From Roseivivax sp. THAF197b (GTDB lineage Bacteria > Pseudomonadota > Alphaproteobacteria > Rhodobacterales > Rhodobacteraceae), in the NCBI RefSeq assembly GCF_009363255.1, contig NZ_CP045318.1, positions 3,461,501 to 3,525,500 on the forward strand: DNA of 64,000 nucleotides. Reading direction: 5' to 3'. The position numbers were made by a program, and so were the translations under genes. The notes under the pieces are model-generated. The model saw only the letters and a program-made list of their open reading frames with translations, searched no databases and was not told the origin of the DNA. Position 1 is the first letter of the stretch. Each line of letters begins with the position of its first letter. Of this stretch, positions 63,231-64,000 are shown in pieces.

Positions 63231-63599
63231 CTACCCCTTAGCCAGCATCCGCCCCAGGGGCCGCCCGGCCAGGATATGCACGTGCAGATGCGGCACTTCC
63301 TGCACCCCGTCGCGGCCCGCATTGGAGATCAGCCGGAAGCCATCCTCCGATACGCCTTCGAGTTCACAGACCTTGCCCACGGCCCGGATGTAATCGACGA
63401 TTTCCATCTCGGAGGCGTCCTGCGCGAAATGATCGAAGGACACGTATTTGCCCTTGGGGATCACCAGCACATGGCAGGGGGCCTGCGGCTGGATGTCCCG
63501 GAAGGCCAGCGAATGCGCGGTCTCGAGCACCGTGTCGTTGGGGATCTCGCCGCGCAGGATCTTGGCGAAGATGTTGTCGTCGTCATAGGTGAATGCCAT
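63231..63599 (-). CDS. HIT-family (Hint-like) nucleotide hydrolase
   Basis: 122-residue protein of the histidine triad superfamily. The active-site triad is in VPHLHVHILAG, and CHVLVIPKGKYVSFDHF and FRLISNAGRDGVQ are typical of bacterial HinT/YcfF proteins that hydrolyse nucleoside phosphoramidates. FAKILRGEIPNDTV is the standard N-terminus. It follows the truncated gene to its right by ten bases on the same strand. Confidence 0.93.
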   Translation of the reverse strand: MAFTYDDDNIFAKILRGEIPNDTVLETAHSLAFRDIQPQAPCHVLVIPKGKYVSFDHFAQDASEMEIVDYIRAVGKVCELEGVSEDGFRLISNAGRDGVQEVPHLHVHILAGRPLGRMLAKG

Positions 63600-63608
63600 G
63601 GGGCCTCC

Positions 63609-64000
63609 TCAATCGGCAAAGAGATGGTCGGTCCGCGCGATCTCCTGCGCCTTTTCCTCGCCGACGGTGAGAAACTGCGCGATGGCCTGCGCGTTCAGGT
63701 CGGGACTGTCGATTTCGCGGATCCGCAGGTGATTGTCGAACTCCGCGTCCCGGATCCGGTCGCTTTCGTGCAGCATGTCGTTGCGGATCGTGGGCAGCAA
63801 CCGCGCGAGCGTATCGGACGGGGTCTGGTCGCCCGCAAGCCCGACGCGCATCGCATGCCCAGTCAGGTAATCGTCCGAGAACTGGCATTCGATCTCGAGG
63901 ATGCGGGTCACGGCCCGGTCGCGGCAGAAATCCTCCAGCAGGTCGAGATTTACCGGATCGAGACAGACCAGAAGCCGCTCAGTGTCGAAGTAGTCATAGA
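63609..64000 (-). CDS. Protein of unknown function (5' end outside the window)
   Basis: The last 130 codons of a gene that begins beyond the right edge; the frame is open without stop from 64000 down to the TGA at 63609. I do not recognise the family. The visible part is acidic and mixed alpha/beta in character (ERLLVCLDPVNLDLLEDF, RDRAVTRILEIECQFSDDYL, DLNAQAIAQFLTVGEEKAQE). An internal GTG at 63911 has no ribosome site and is not taken as start. It is ten bases upstream of the HIT gene, so the two are probably co-transcribed. Confidence 0.6.
   Translation of the reverse strand, partial: YDYFDTERLLVCLDPVNLDLLEDFCRDRAVTRILEIECQFSDDYLTGHAMRVGLAGDQTPSDTLARLLPTIRNDMLHESDRIRDAEFDNHLRIREIDSPDLNAQAIAQFLTVGEEKAQEIARTDHLFAD

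Noticed and set aside
62983..63393. A 136-codon plus-strand frame as a remnant permease
   Set aside because: Its second half is antisense to the HIT gene and it shows no hydrophobic segments, so it is not the missing ABC permease.

Overview
The window is chromosomal DNA of a GC-rich alphaproteobacterium, most probably of the Rhodobacteraceae (Roseobacter group). The support is the style of the genes (ATGA/GTGA overlaps, many GTG and TTG starts), a DUF3035 lipoprotein, tandem peptide deformylases, a PedF/XoxJ-type PQQ cluster, and a dnaK promoter matching the alphaproteobacterial RpoH consensus. I see no rRNA, tRNA, CRISPR array, transposase, integrase or phage gene. Both ends cut through genes.

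Layout. 0-5.3 kb: a polyamine-type ABC transporter (PotD-like binding protein, PotA ATPase, minus strand) faces an operon for an ectoine-hydrolase-like M24 enzyme, an ArgE-type deacetylase and a GntR regulator. Two TGTACACA-core operator candidates lie in the shared intergenic region. 5.4-9.3 kb: a small CxxC protein, a Tat-exported metallo-beta-lactamase-fold protein, and capsule export genes kpsT-kpsE. 9.3-14.9 kb: an MnmC activity split into two divergent genes, a DMT permease, a lytic transglycosylase and dapA. 15-22.4 kb (minus): heparinase II/III-like protein, purH, lspA, DUF3035 lipoprotein and an M16 peptidase pair with one active and one inactive partner. 22.5-29.2 kb: a PQQ alcohol dehydrogenase with the lanthanide-type D-x-D signature, plus Sel1, beta-propeller, ABC-binding, cytochrome c-550 and XoxJ-like accessory proteins. 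29.2-38.3 kb: a MalY/PatB aminotransferase, three tandem deformylases (the third degenerate), an MBL-fold hydrolase, a FadH-like reductase, and dnaK-dnaJ.

38.5-49.3 kb: alkB, then a polysaccharide locus: kpsM and an SH3 protein on the minus strand; cysQ, GT2, galU, GT4, a GT2-like enzyme, a GT14-like enzyme and a tandem-domain sulfotransferase on the plus strand. With kpsT-kpsE 31 kb away, this suggests synthesis and export of a sulfated capsular polysaccharide: GalU supplies UDP-glucose, the glycosyltransferases assemble, the sulfotransferase decorates, CysQ removes the PAP by-product, and KpsMTE export. 49.3-53.2 kb is the conserved block ptsN-hpf-lptB-lptA-lptC-rnd without the rpoN gene found there in many other proteobacteria. 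53.2-54.0 kb holds no gene. 54-64 kb: an orphan sugar-phosphate transferase, an FMN reductase, an OmpA-like lipoprotein, an AraC-Ogt DNA repair protein, nth, a PfkB sugar kinase, polA, a zinc-finger protein, an ABC ATPase without its permease, a HIT protein and a truncated unknown gene.

Most assignments rest on motifs and family resemblance read by eye; no database search was possible.
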